64,000 nucleotides of DNA, taken from Brachypodium distachyon (lineage: Eukaryota > Streptophyta > Magnoliopsida > Poales > Poaceae). The DNA lies in the NCBI RefSeq assembly GCF_000005505.3, contig NC_016135.3, forward strand, positions 2,566,001 to 2,630,000. Reading direction: 5' to 3'. The notes under the pieces were generated by a model that made no database searches, was not told the DNA's origin, and saw nothing but the letters and a program-made list of their open reading frames with translations. Positions 46,401 through 58,010 of the stretch are shown here, piece by piece. Made by a program: the position numbers and the translations under genes. The stretch's first letter is position 1. Every line of letters starts with the position of its first letter.

Positions 46401-46545
46401 GCCACGGGCATCTGGTGGAGGAGGAGAACCGCTGACCCCGACTTCAGCCTGGCGCGCAGCAGAGCAGCTGGCAAAGGTGGCCATCATGCGGAAGTCGATG
46501 AACCGGGTGAGCGATCTGCACGGCTTCGAGAATGCCCGCTTCTGA
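43462..46545 (+). CDS. RING-H2/VWA E3 ubiquitin ligase, WAV3 type
   Basis: Exon 1 is 43,462-43,842 (127 codons, donor AAG/GTACT) and exon 2 is 44,644-46,545 (acceptor TTTTGCAG). They join in phase 0 to give 760 aa. The N-terminus (MGTGWRRALCTS) is the conserved start of this family. The RING is C3H2C3: C130, C133, C150, H152, H155, C158, C173, C176. A von Willebrand A domain starts near residue 320. Its metal site is altered: D325-V-S-Q-G in place of DxSxS. A ten-glutamine run (435-444) follows LLSDT. The C-terminal third suits the Vwaint helical part. In Arabidopsis WAV3 and its homologues are cytosolic E3 ligases acting in root gravitropism and auxin-related growth. The same role here is inference from family. 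Confidence 0.88.
45565..45594 (+). repeat. In-frame polyglutamine tract
   Basis: Ten glutamine codons, four CAG, four CAA, two CAG, in the VWA part of the RING/VWA protein. The mixed codons make slippage less likely than a pure CAG run. Confidence 0.9.
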
Positions 46546-47973
46546 CGAAGATCTCTCCGGTACCTGTAATGATAAGCAAGTTTTTTTTGTTTTCGTTGTT
46601 TTGTGAAATGGACATGGCGACGACGAAGAAGACCCTGCCGGAGTGCGGTGGATGGCTAGATTTACTATTGTTAGTAGTCAAGTGAAATACTAGGATCGAC
46701 AATATTCCTCCCTTTTTTTCCTTCCTTCTTTGCTTTATTCTTGTTAATTATAAAGACTTGATTCATTTTTTGCTTTCAGTTTGGGTTGATCAATCAATGG
46801 TAAATTGGTCCTCCATATTTTGTACCTATTCTTGCACCTGTGTTTGCTCCTGTAACTCCATCCATCATAGATAGAACAGAAGAACCACTGATTTGAGTCA
46901 AGTTCAGTGCTTCCATAGAAAAGTCACAAATCAACAGAAGCTCTTCCTGCTGCACTCCACACTGGAGGAGCTGCTGCTGTTTGATGTTGCTCATCATTCC
47001 ATCCATGGTTGTGTGAAGAAGAGGTGTGGTGTGCTGTTGAACCCTGAGCTGTATATGAGGTGAAATGGCAAGGGGTTGGCTCGGTGCATCTTCTTTGCCT
47101 GTGCATTAGGAGAGGAGGGAGAGGGGGTCAAGCAAAAAGGGGAATAAGGGAGCAGTGGGCTGATTGCCGGGAACAAGGGGGATCCCCCAATCGCAACGAT
47201 TAGACTGCTGCTTTTCCACATACAGAAACACACACATATAGATACAGTACTCATCACATCATCATTGATCATTCTTCAACCTCTTCCTTTCTGCCCTTTT
47301 CAGTTTGGCTTGGCTTGGTATTGGTTGGTTCATGGTTGCATTGTTGCAGCACAGTTCCTCTTCTGTTCTGTTTTCTTCTGTTCTTTTGTGGCAGAGCCAT
47401 GGCATCTGCACAACTGTTGCAGGTGCTGTATACTGCCCAACGTATCCGGCTGCTTGTCTACATGCACAGGACAAAGATATCTGATTTGCCCTCCCCTAAG
47501 AAAATACCAGTATATCTTTTCTTTTGTTCTCTCTAAGTTTTGTGAAAAATAGAAAATGCAATGTTTTGGCCTCCAGGCTGTACAAATGAGATGGTACTCA
47601 AGCCTTCTCTCTGCGTTTGCTTCAGGTTCTTTGTGTTTCACTTAGGCTTTGTGTGGTAAATGAGTGCCCTTGCCTTCTGTTGATGCAAACATTTCTACAA
47701 GAACATTTGGATTTCGATCTTCTGTATGCCAGCTAGGATCAGGTGACCAAGAAAAAACAAAAAGAGAAATGTTCCCGGTACGAATGATGTTCGTCGCGCC
47801 CTGCCATGTGCCGCATGTGCACATCAAATCAAAAACGATATAATCTGTAATGGTGAAAACATGCAGACTTTTGTAGCAAAACTGCCTGTTTCATCGATAT
47901 ACAGGAGAGAAAGAAAATCGAACAGTTTTACAGGGTTAGCTTGGGTCTTTTTTGTTTGTTTGTTTCTCTCAAC
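46546..47973. other. Intergenic between converging genes
   Basis: Holds the 3' UTRs of the RING/VWA gene (left, plus) and the ELMO gene (right, minus). Several T-rich and TTGTTT stretches could carry poly-A signals for either. The open frames at 46,794-47,641 are short and overlap on both strands, so I see no third gene. Confidence 0.5.
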
Positions 47974-50900
47974 CTATTTCAACAAAAGGTTGTAAGCTGG
48001 CAGGTCCTGGATCCGATGGAGATCCTCCAAAGATAGCTCCCTCTCCAGCTGCGCCTTTGTTGCTTCCAGCACATCCTAGGTTCATACATGCATGTAGGAT
48101 TCATTCATTAGCTGTTTTTCACTAGTCCAAATGAAACATGAAACAGCATGTTAATTTTGAGGGGGGGGGGGGGGGGGGGGGAAGCCATGTACTTACGTTG
48201 AACTGCATATAGGAGGCACGCATCGCTAGCCACTGAGCATCCATCATCTCGAAAGCTATACAGTATAGGATGTCGAACGCCTCTTCGTGTTCTAAGGATG
48301 TAGAAAACGCACAAGGTTACTTCAAGGATTACGGAGAGGCAATTCGAAACACGTTACAGAATCATGAAAGATTTATGCTCACCAGACAACATTTTGACGA
48401 AGTTAATCCCCGGCAAAGATTTGGGTCGCGCTGCAAGGCATCAGAGATGAGAAGAAACACAAACACACACAAAAGAAAAGGGGGTGAATCAATGATAGAT
48501 TGTGCCACTGTCACATCATGTATGCTATTTTTTAATTAAGGAAAAAAAATGGAAGAGCTACTACCAATTATAGAACCAACGACAATCCAGTAACTGCAAT
48601 CCACCTAGTTGCATTCAAACAGCACATGAACAATCAAGCAAGCCTTTATTTGCCAAATCATAGAATTTTTAGAATTATTGGCCATCAACTCAATGATTTT
48701 TGGTGAGACCTACCGCTGCTGTACAGAGGTAATAATAATACCATAACATAGCAGGGCCACTCTAATCACAGCACAATGAGACTGCTGGATGGCCATCAGT
48801 TAGCAGTTAGCACCAGCTGTCTGTCTGTGTGTATTAAAATGCTTATATTATTAAATGTTCACAACCAAATCAAAAGATTCCTCATATACTTCAAAATAAA
48901 ATATCAGCAATGAGGGCCAGCACCAGATCATTTTCTGTAGTTTGATTCTGATCTAGTGGTTTGACTTGTATGGGCGAGGCACATGGTTAGATGTAATTTA
49001 ATTACTAGATTTAATGCCTTGAGCAGTACTGATGCAATGCATACAGTCTATGTAACTATTAAGGTTAGATTTTTCACATGGTGGAAGCCTTATTTTCCAT
49101 GTACATGGAAAGATCTTTTTATTGTGTTGTTAAGCATACCTGAATTTAGCTCCAACAGCTGAATCAACATGTATGAGACATTAACACCTGCAACGGCAAA
49201 GGGGTATTCCCATGTGGCTCTTATTCCTTGTGTTTTCAGTAACAACCTCTGGAAAGCAGCCTGCCAGCAGTTTAAACAGGTGTCACCGTGTCACGTGAGT
49301 TTACAAGATCTAACTACATTTTGCTTTATTACTGGCACAGTAGAAAACAAATGACATACTGGGTATCTCCTTGCGAAAAACAAAAGATTCTCAAGCGAGA
49401 CAAATCCGCAGCCTCTGAAAATCAAAATCAGAACATTTTGTAAGCTCTGTGCCGCCACCACATGTGAACAGAAGAACTAATTAGAGAACTAAAGAACAGA
49501 GAGGAAGTACTTCTCAAACGAATAGACAAAGTAATATCTTAGAAAAAATAGATAGACAAACTAATCACACAGTTAGCATCACCGTAAAAAAAATCATACA
49601 GTTAGCATATTAAGCACCTGAAATCAGTCATAGGATTTGGGCCCTGCCACCCCATATCTTTCCACTGTTCTGAAACTAAACTGGTGAGCTCTGTATCAGG
49701 AAAGGAAACTTTCCAAAGCTTCTTAAGGGATTCCTGCAACCATAGTCCAGAAGATATACAATGGAGATGCAACCATCAATTGGAAGTCAATAAAGAAGAA
49801 ATGAGGAATAAAAAAAATCAGTTTAGAGTAAATTTTCATATGGGATTTCATAGTTCATACCAGATGATCCGGCCGAGTTTCGTCATAAGGTATGTTTAGT
49901 CTTTCCTTCAACTTTTGCATCCTTTGTTCCTGAGTAGTTAAAAGAAAACCGGCTCAGTTGCAAGAACAACAAGGGAAGGCACTCTGCAGACATTGTAGGC
50001 TTTTAGTCTACAGATCATGTCGTAAAAGAAAACATCATCGCTGGAAGCCTGGAACTTATACTCATACCACAGAGAAATCTATAAAATCATGGTTGTATTT
50101 GAATTCAGAAAAAGAGTTAAGAGATTAGGATTGATATATAATGTGCATTTGCGCATCCTAATCCTAATGCAACTTTACCTGAAGAGGGGTCATTTCAAAC
50201 GTCTTGTCGGTATTGACTTGACGCCTTTTACCTGAGCCGTTGAACAGCCCTCCAAACCATGTTCTATTTCCAACCATTGCGTTAACTGCAATAAATTTAT
50301 ATTTAAAACAACAGTAAGACTTATAGCAATGAAGCATCTCTCTCAGAAAAGCACAAAGCATTTGCTAGGATTATTCGAACTAGCAACTAGCCATCAGGAA
50401 AGCCTACAAAATTTTGTCGATCAATTCCTGATGTTAAGAAATAATTTCAATCAAATCTGCAAAGCGTTCATGGAGCAGGGATGAGTATTTCACCCTCCAG
50501 CAATGCCTTGGATGTTCATACTGCTGAGGAGTTCAAATGACGAACTAGAAATATAATGCTATCGTGAACCTGCCATGTTAAATATGTAAAAAGTCCACGT
50601 TCCCATCTGGATGCGTTACTCTTTTGGAATCAGTCCAGGAACATTTCTTAAGAATATAAACATAATTCCATCATTTTGAACGGCGTCATAGTAAGAAACT
50701 AAACATCAGTAAATGCTTGCAACCAACTTCTGTGGTGGAATCATACGATCTACTTCCTGTTTGCTCACCAAATTAACATGAAATTTTTCTTCCCAAATTT
50801 TATATGTACTTCAGTTTACTATACGACATAAAAAACAGCTAACTGAAATTATAAAATCTGACAAAAAGAGTATATAACAGTGAGACGCTTCATGAAATAA

Positions 50901-51874
50901 TTAATCACCTTTGGCAGCTGCTGGCATTGTTGGCTTGGACGAAGTGGATGTGTTTCTGACGGGTTGCCCCCCAGCAGGTTCAGACGGGGAAGATTCCTTC
51001 TACATGATGTAGACTTATGAAGTGTAAGATTAAGTCATCCTGTTGTGGAGGAAACTGTGCATGTAAATAAACTGTACTTACTTTGATCATTATGTTATTT
51101 TCTGATAGTAGGGCTCTCCCTTGCTGTATTCCCTTCAGAAGAGGAGAAAAAAAGATAAATGTTAGTATTCACGTATGGCTTAAACTTCTCCAGTTCTTGT
51201 AAATAGTTTGAATTCAAAACCAAAATAAAGCATACATGACAATTGATGGGTTTGTAACACAACATTTATTCACAATACAGAATTGGTGTGCATTCAGTGA
51301 CAAAAAGTGTGTGCCCGTGCTGCACGAGGTTCTTGTGCCTCCAAAAATTTGCACAGTTCATCGACAACAAACTGAGCCTAGGTCCTAAAATTTTGGAACG
51401 TTGGTGCGTCTAAACCAAAAGTGGATTGCGCGAGTCCACCTAAGCCACTTGGCATGGGGAGATACTCTGTGTGACAGTGTGAGTGCACTTTCATGTGATC
51501 CGCCGCATGCGTTTTGACAATATAATTGTATACAAATTTAAAAGTATCAATTTTAACCTGTAATTATAAATTCTCTCAAAATGAATTTCGATGCAATGTG
51601 TATGTGTTTCTCTCCCCTTACGAAAAATACTACTTAAAAAATCACCAAAAATTAATAAGCAAAGCAGAGATGGATGAAGTAGCATACACTCACATTGTAA
51701 ATTTGCGAATTCAGAAAATTCAGTACAAGACAGATGCATGCATAGCCTTTATATATATGCATGCATAAATACAGATAAAGTCGTAATCTTGAGAGAAACC
51801 CATGGATGGAAATGGGAGATGATGAATGCAGTGGTACGCACCTGTTGGGTTTGGAGCTGAAATGGGATTCCCAT
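47974..51874 (-). CDS. ELMO-domain protein, eleven coding exons
   Basis: The exons, in transcription order, are 51,842-51,874; 51,082-51,132; 50,909-50,999; 50,179-50,285; 49,861-49,929; 49,618-49,733; 49,360-49,414; 49,140-49,260; 48,383-48,430; 48,197-48,291; 47,974-48,075. All have GT-AG borders and consistent phases, giving 295 aa from ATG 51,872-51,874. Exon 4 has WFGGLFN. The ELMO domain covers about residues 118-280, with DFRGCGFVSLENLLFFARRY, ATWEYPFAVAGVN and AFDILYCIAFEMMDAQWL. The last exon ends RIQDLPAYNLL. In animals ELMO proteins regulate small GTPases with DOCK partners, and others act as Arf GAPs. Plant members are poorly characterised, so the role is inferred. An alternative start at 50,275-50,277 (MVGNRTW) is possible. 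The third intron (about 620 bp) and the first (about 710 bp) are the longest. Confidence 0.92.
48161..48181. repeat. Poly-G/C run in last ELMO intron
   Basis: Twenty-one G on the plus strand, C on the ELMO sense strand, within the 121-bp last intron and 16 bp from its donor. The run length is prone to sequencing error. On the plus strand it could form G-quadruplexes. Confidence 0.85.
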
Positions 51875-52600
51875 GAAAGAAGAGGGAGCACCGAGGGCGC
51901 TTAATTAGCTCCCAATCCCTCACGCCTGCCTCCTCTGGCGCGATCGACCTCCTTCCTCAACGCGCACTCTACAGCAAGAAGGCAATCAATGGCGTCGGCA
52001 GGGCATCTATGCAACAACGCGTGCATCGGCGGATCTGCTGTTCCTTGGCGCTGCTAGCTGCGTCGGTTCTCAATCCAGCGAGATCGTTCTTCCGCTTGTC
52101 GTTGTTGAACAAGGGTTGAAGGAGAGATAGATGGTGGCCAGATGGCTTGAATAAAGAGAGGAAAGGAGGGAGGGAGGGAGGAAGAGGAGGATGGGGAATT
52201 GGAAAACGGAGTTTCCAATCCAGCCGGCCTCTTCTCTTCCTCCTTCCTTTGGACCTTTCCAGCGGGGAGAAGAAACGATGGAGGATGGTATTTGTGCCCA
52301 CAAATTCTGCCCCCTGTGTTTCTCTTTCTTCCTTCTCTTTCTCTGCTGTCTCTAAAATGGCCGCCGCTGATGTCGCCCCACCATCCATTTCCCCTTCTTG
52401 CTCCCGCCTTGTCTTTTGTTGGTGGCGGTGCAGGGGCAGGGGCCAGGAGGAAGGAAGAAGCCTTTTTGTTTTTTCTTTGAGAGGGGGGGGGGGGGGGAGG
52501 AAGAAGCCATGACGTGATCATGGACGATGTATCTTGTGCTGCTGGGCTGGGCTGGGCCATCCTATGCTCCAATAAGCGTTGCAGTTTAAGCATTGCTGTG
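51875..52600 (-). other. ELMO leader and promoter zone
   Basis: Upstream of the ELMO start. GC- and CT-rich on the sense strand, with CTCCTC and CCCTCC stretches. It includes a run of 15 G on the plus strand at 52,483-52,497. The open frames here (up to 179 codons on the minus strand) are proline/serine-rich and without domains, as expected from base composition. Confidence 0.5.
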
Positions 52601-53438
52601 CCGGCGTCACACGCCCTTGGTGGCCAGCCGTTGCTGTTGGGCTGGACATTCTTTGGGCTGTCTGGGGAAATACAAAAAATTAGGCTTATTAAGGTCCATT
52701 TTGCGATTGCTCATGTGTGCTGCACGAATTTTATAATTTGTTGTAGAAAATACATAGTAAAGCAAGTACAAGTTGGTTGTTAGCCAAACAGCGAAAATAG
52801 TTGGTTCTATAAGCAGGATTATGATCAAAGTCCATCTCGATGCCAAACTCAGCCAAAGAGTAATGGTTGAAATGGTGATTTGTATGTCAAATGGAACAAT
52901 AATCTATTTTTACTAACCTTGTCAAGAAGAGGACAGGGTTCTGCATTCCTGCATTTCATACGAAGAAGAGAACTGTTTATGAGAAAAATCGGACATAAAA
53001 ATATACTCCAACAAATGGGAAAACCTCTAGTGTTGCATCGGAGTTTACCCCAAAAGAAGAAAACAACGTGCACTACCTCAAAGAAACAACACACACACAC
53101 GTTACTAGACCTCGCCGTGCAAAAGGACACCTGCACAACAGAACACTCAACAAAAACTCGCAACCGTTGGGTGAAAACCAACACACTCATCGCCATTGGA
53201 CTAGACAAACAACCACACCAGCTTAGAATAAGCAACCATCTAACTCCTACATGCTTGGCTCCCATGCTGCTGTGTGCACGTCATGCCTCATCGCGCAGTA
53301 TCTGCGTCCACTGGACATCCCCGACCTCCCATGCAGCCGCCTAATCTCAACAGTAGAGAGCACTTACGCGAGATTTGAACAATTTGTCTCCAGTGCGAAT
53401 TGGACGGGCCACCACGTGCCCCCCACTCAAGAGAAATA
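52601..53438. other. Spacer
   Basis: No gene seen. An (AC)n run of about seven units lies at 53,087-53,100. The 154-codon plus frame (52,880-53,344) reads as low-complexity without known motifs. Confidence 0.45.
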
Positions 53439-53550
53439 CTCCCTCTGATTCTAAATTTTTGTCTTAAATTTGTCCAAATATGAATGTATCTATTCTCAAA
53501 AAAGTCTAGATACATGTAATATTTCGAAAACAGTTTAGAATCGAAAAGAG
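53439..53550. mobile_element. MITE, 112-bp Stowaway family (member 2, inverted)
   Basis: Its reverse complement aligns along the whole length with 54,578-54,690. TA flanks both sides (53,437-53,438 and 53,551-53,552). The ends CTCCCTCTGATTC and GAATCGAAAAGAG are inverted repeats with some decay. Confidence 0.85.
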
Positions 53551-53689
53551 TAAAGAATATGTTCCGATCATGCCCTGACTTTGTTCAGTCCTCTGCGCCT
53601 TCTTTGCCCTGATCCAAAAAATACTAATCGCCTTGCCGTGTAGTATTAAAATCTGGTCCTTTAAATCAGCCAGACGGACGGTCCATATT

Positions 53690-54450
53690 TATTTATTTTT
53701 TGACGAAAATGCAGGAGCGCTGCTTTTCATACGAAGCGAAAAAATAAATTATTTACAGAGCCAAGAAGAAGAACAAGGAGCGAACGAACAACCAAGCGGA
53801 CAAACTGAAGGAGGCGAATTTCAGGAAGACGAATCCTATGAAACCAACAAATCTCAATCATCTAGAAGGAAACGACTGGCTTGCATCCTGCATGCTTCCA
53901 GGACATGACCTCATCGAAGACAAGATCACAAAGCTTGGCCACGGAGAGGTGTTTGGAGTGAAAGACCCTCTGATTGCGCTCTGACCAAAGGTGCCACCAC
54001 CCCAGCATTACAACGGCCCCAAGCCTCTCTTTAAGCATGGCGGAGGAGCATCGTCGAGCCTTGTCGAACCACCACTCAGAGAGAGACTTATCAGAGAGGT
54101 GCAGCATGGAAAGAACCTGAACATTGACCTGGCGCAGGAGCCGAACCCAGAAACGAGAAGTGAAGGAACAAGTGGCAAACAGATGGGTGGAAGTTTCCGG
54201 CAAAGTCCGGCATAGCTGGCAGATAGGATTAGCAGGAATACCCTTTAAAGTCAACCGATCCGCAGTGAGGCATCTTTGAAGAGCGACAGTCCAAGCACTT
54301 TGGCGGGAATTTGAATTTTCCAAATAAGCGCAACCTCCATAGAATAGGCTCTTCCAATGAATTGAAGATGGTAAGCAGAAGTTGCCGTGTACCTGCCCGA
54401 TGTCTCTAGCTTCCAACAGATTGAGTCCGGCACGTCGGAGAGGGAGACAC
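53690..54450 (-). mobile_element. LINE 3' fragment
   Basis: On the minus strand the frame PDSICWKLETSGRYTATSAY (54,433 down) is followed by a shift near 54,300. Then comes the zf-RVT region with CQLCRTLPETSTHLFATC (about 54,230) and WWHLWSERNQRVF (about 53,960). The reverse transcriptase proper is absent. The left end reads TTTATTTTTTGACG, the complement of a LINE 3' end. Confidence 0.83.
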
Positions 54451-54577
54451 TTTGAATAATACTAGATCATGATGGCGTGCATTGCCGCGCCTGTCAGTTT
54501 CGACGATTCATTGATAGGAAAGATATAAATATATAGAGGCATAGAAAATGAAAGTTATTTTTTCATGAAGTTTATTA

Positions 54578-54690
54578 CTCCCTTCGATCCTAAATTGTTG
54601 TCGAAATATTACATGTATCTAGACGCTTTTTAAGAATAGATACATTCATATTTGGGCAAATTTGAGTCAAGAATTTAGGATCAGAGGCAC
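54578..54690. mobile_element. MITE, 112-bp Stowaway family (member 3)
   Basis: Starts CTCCCTTCGATCC after TA and ends GGATCAGAGGCAC before TA. The interior ATTACATGTATCTAGACG matches the members at 42,038 and, inverted, 53,439. Confidence 0.85.
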
Positions 54691-55331
54691 TAGTAATCAA
54701 GAGATGAATGTTAGCTAATAGCAGAAAAAATGGATTTCAATTGTTTCCAAATATATCTCAAACGCTGCTTGCAAGATATATTCGACGGCAAAGGATGATT
54801 CAAACGTGGTCGGACGGCTTAGGAGAGTGCATGTTGACAGCTCCTTGAGTGTCCAGCAATGTGAATTTTAATTGTTTTGAAGATATTTTGGCCATTGTTT
54901 GCCTGATAGATTCATACCATTGTAGCATTAGGCTGGTTGTCGACTTTTATAACTACATGAACAAAAAAAGGGGTATAAGGTATCATCCCACAGAGTTTTA
55001 GGTGAAAAAACATCATAGGTGTAACTTGGATTATGAAAATTACAAGACCCTGCATTGGGTCTTATTTCCTTAGTACTGTTAAAATCACATGTCATAATAA
55101 TATTACTGCCGAGTTCCAACAGATATCCTGAACATGCTTCATGAATGCTTGGTAACCTGATACAACAACGGAAAATTCAAAGGTAAAAGTGGTAAACAGG
55201 AACAGAGATTCCAATGCACCAACCTTCAGGGCCTCAAGTTTGTACTTGTTTTTGTAAATTTATTGGAGTAGATAACAGGAAGGAGCAACACCTACAGATG
55301 AAGGCTTGGACGTTCGTGGAGGCGTGGTCGA
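54691..55331. other. Spacer
   Basis: AT-rich, no feature to report. An acceptor-like AACACCTACAG at about 55,296 precedes the next ORF. Confidence 0.45.
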
Positions 55332-55637
55332 ATGTCCAGAGCGAACCAACAAAGCATTTGTTGCGCAGCCTTTGTCCTCTGCACCTGGCCATCCACTGGA
55401 GCATGCCGAATCGCAACTACAGGCATCAGAGGTCTGGCCAAACGCCTGGAGGTCATTGGCAGCAAATTACCCTGCTCAGATCTTGAGAATTGTCAGAATC
55501 GTTGCATTAGTGGAAAAAAATGTGTTCCACAACAGTGCAATTTCCGGCTTGATCTTAGAAAAACAATTGTTGCGAGGAAAATAGAACCAGCATATGTTCA
55601 TTCTGCAGTAGCTACATTTAGTGGATCACAAGATTAA
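55332..55637 (+). CDS. Unrecognised cysteine-rich ORF
   Basis: A 101-codon frame ending at TAA 55,635-55,637. The second half has evenly spaced cysteines (CSDLENCQNRCISGKKC, then QQCNF) and a basic stretch RKTIVARKIE, which looks protein-like. A second plus frame is also open over part of the region. I know no family with this pattern. It may be the last exon of a gene, given the acceptor just upstream. Confidence 0.25.
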   Translation: MSRANQQSICCAAFVLCTWPSTGACRIATTGIRGLAKRLEVIGSKLPCSDLENCQNRCISGKKCVPQQCNFRLDLRKTIVARKIEPAYVHSAVATFSGSQD

Positions 55638-56757
55638 AATAATCGGTTTGTCCTTCTTGCACTTAATGACAATAATGTGCGTGTTCTATGCAAACTATGA
55701 AGATCCTAAGAAAAAGAACATAGCAGCACATCATGATGCTTGATGCATCTATATTGATGCAAATCTCCCATGTAAAATAACACCAAATATCAAAGCTCTG
55801 GACCACTTACTCGACACAAATCTGCAGAGAGAAAATTAAGAAAATAAGTTTAAGCACTTCATACAGTGGAACAAATAACCAATGAAAACAAATGATTTTT
55901 TCTTTCTAAATGTCCAGAAATAGCAAAGATCCAATGTAAAAATACAGACTCCTTGTTGGAATCTGTCATGCTAATTAAGTGCTAACTGTGCAGGTGTAAC
56001 TGTCAGAAAACGGTAGTAGGCCATGTTGTCAAACATGATTAAAGCATGTAATCAATATTGTGTTAGAACAATGTACTTAATAGAAAATGCCATTCTGATA
56101 ATGAGCATGAACCAAAGTTCAGAACCGTGGCCTCCGAGTGCTAAGCTGTCAATGAATCTCCAACTCCAAACCTTAATGTTGTGAGCTTAACTCCTACTTT
56201 GAGTTCATCTTCTTTTTCAGGAGTCTTGATATTATTGGATAGGAGTTATAAATGACAATATATCAGATAATATGCTTACCGTTACCAAAATACATCATGC
56301 GCATATACCAATGTCAAGCAGGGACGACTACAGGGTCTCAGCTCTATTTGATGCGATTGACCTAGGAAGCAAAGATTACAATAGTTCTTTAGACCAGGAG
56401 CTGAAATTGCTAGCAGCAAAAGTACCCTGTCCAGCGTTTGGCGGTGAGGGTTTCCTACATCAGAATCAAGGACGTGATTCGAGATCAGCTGCAGATTAAG
56501 AATCCTACAAACACATGATTAAGAAGCATGGTTGTGCGCCAGTCAGAAAGGTGGGGGGAATGACTTAACTGATTCTTCACCTCTCATACGTACGGAGGCC
56601 ATGGCACAACGACGGTGTCAAACTCCCACGTGGACACGAAAGCTGTCGGTGGAGACCATGGCAATGTCGCCCTCCTAGCCCTCGCCTCTGGCATGGGATA
56701 AGACGGTGTTGAGGCGAGCAAAATACACAAAGAAGCCTCTTAGGGTATGCTATTTAC
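55638..56757. other. Spacer or untranslated exons of a minus-strand gene
   Basis: Contains an open plus frame at 56,272-56,499 (acidic, 75 aa, key stretch DYRVSALFDAIDLGSKDY) that I do not recognise. If the leader at 56.8-57.0 kb is transcribed leftward, its following exons should be here, but I could not identify coding ones. Confidence 0.3.
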
Positions 56758-57020
56758 CTTTGATGAAGGAGAAATCGAGGGTCTCGTCGCCGACGGCGAG
56801 CGAGGGCGACAGTGGCGGCTGGGCTAAATAGTCGTGAGGATTGAATCAAACCGGTTCGAGCGGTGGGGGAGAGGAGAAGAGGATCTTCCTAACCTGCCAC
56901 CGCCGGAGGAGAAGGAGGGAGGGAAACGCCTAGGCTCCTCGTCGGCCGCTGGAGTGAGCGCCTAGACCTAGACCTGGGTGCGCGCGTACGATAGAGGGCA
57001 AAGAGGAGATGGAAGGGAGG
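56758..57020 (-). other. Probable 5' leader exon of a minus-strand transcript
   Basis: A GC-rich stretch ending in a good donor (ATCAAAG/GTAAATAG, exon edge 56,758). The frame before the donor reads LSPSLAVGDETLDFSF but no ATG is in phase. Upstream (57,080-57,160) GGGCTGTAAACCGGCCCAA resembles plant site-II promoter motifs. Downstream exons were not found. Confidence 0.3.
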
Positions 57021-57199
57021 GGAGGTGAAGCGAACTAATCCTTGCGCGAGGGACAGAGGCAGTGCTCGATCGGGAGGTTCCGCGTGCCTACTGGGCTGTA
57101 AACCGGCCCAATTAACAGGGTTGCTGCAATTTTCCTGGCGGAGCAGCAGCCCAGCCAGCGGGCGTGAGGCCCAGGCGCGTTTGGACGGCCAGAGATGGC

Positions 57200-58010
57200 C
57201 AAAAAAAACCTATTGGACGGCTGAGAGGGGTGATGGCCTGAGAACGCTCGGAGTCCGTCCCATTTTGTTGTCTCTAATTCCACAAATTGATGAATTGGAG
57301 CAGCACCTCATGAGTAGGCTGACACTTGATGTTGTGGATCCAGCAATGCTCATTGAGCGCCGCCTTGACACATTTGCCGCGAGCCCGAGAGTGATTGTAA
57401 AGGGAAGGAAAACGCTCTGCAAGCCATCCCCAAGGTGGAATCTGGTGGCAGCATGGAACAGGGCAAAAGTCGCACTGTCTTTTGTGAAGTGACAGAAAAG
57501 CTCCTTATCGATGCCTCCCCATGCAGAGAAGAGCCATCGAACTCTGAAGGCTCGTCCATGCCGAGTGAGATCAGGAATGCCAAGGCCGCCATAAACTTTG
57601 GGTGCGCACACTTTCTGCCAAGCAACAAGGTTTTTGGTTCCAGCTGGGGAATCAGAACCAGCCCAAAGGAATGAGCGGCACAGTTTGTCAATTTGCTTAA
57701 TAACTCAAGCCGGCTGTTTGATGGACACCATTTGGTACGAAGGCAGTGCCGAGAGGACAGAATTGATGAGAATTAACGACCCGTCTTGGAGATAAATTGC
57801 TCTTGCCAACCGGCAAGTTTTTTTGCGACTTTATCAATGGTGGGTTGGAAATCGCTTCTCTTAAGCTTTGAAGCAGACAAAGACATACCAACACAGGAGC
57901 AAGGGAAGATGCCACGGTCACAGCCTAGTGAATTGACATCGAGCTGAATCGCCCCATCATCACATCTAATACCAAAGATCCGATTTTTGCTGAAGTTGAC
58001 CACGGCCCAT
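57200..58010 (-). mobile_element. LINE middle fragment
   Basis: On the minus strand: FSKNRIFGIRCDDGAIQLD (58,000 down), a region with KKLAGWQEQFISKTGR about 57,790, then APKVYGGLGIPDLTRHGRAF about 57,600. This is the portion between reverse transcriptase and zf-RVT in plant LINEs, with frameshifts. Neither the catalytic domain nor the 3' end is present. Confidence 0.78.

Noticed and set aside
52054..52593. 179-codon minus-strand frame ahead of the ELMO gene
   Set aside because: Proline/serine-rich from a CT-rich leader, and open in two other phases as well. It is more likely promoter and UTR.
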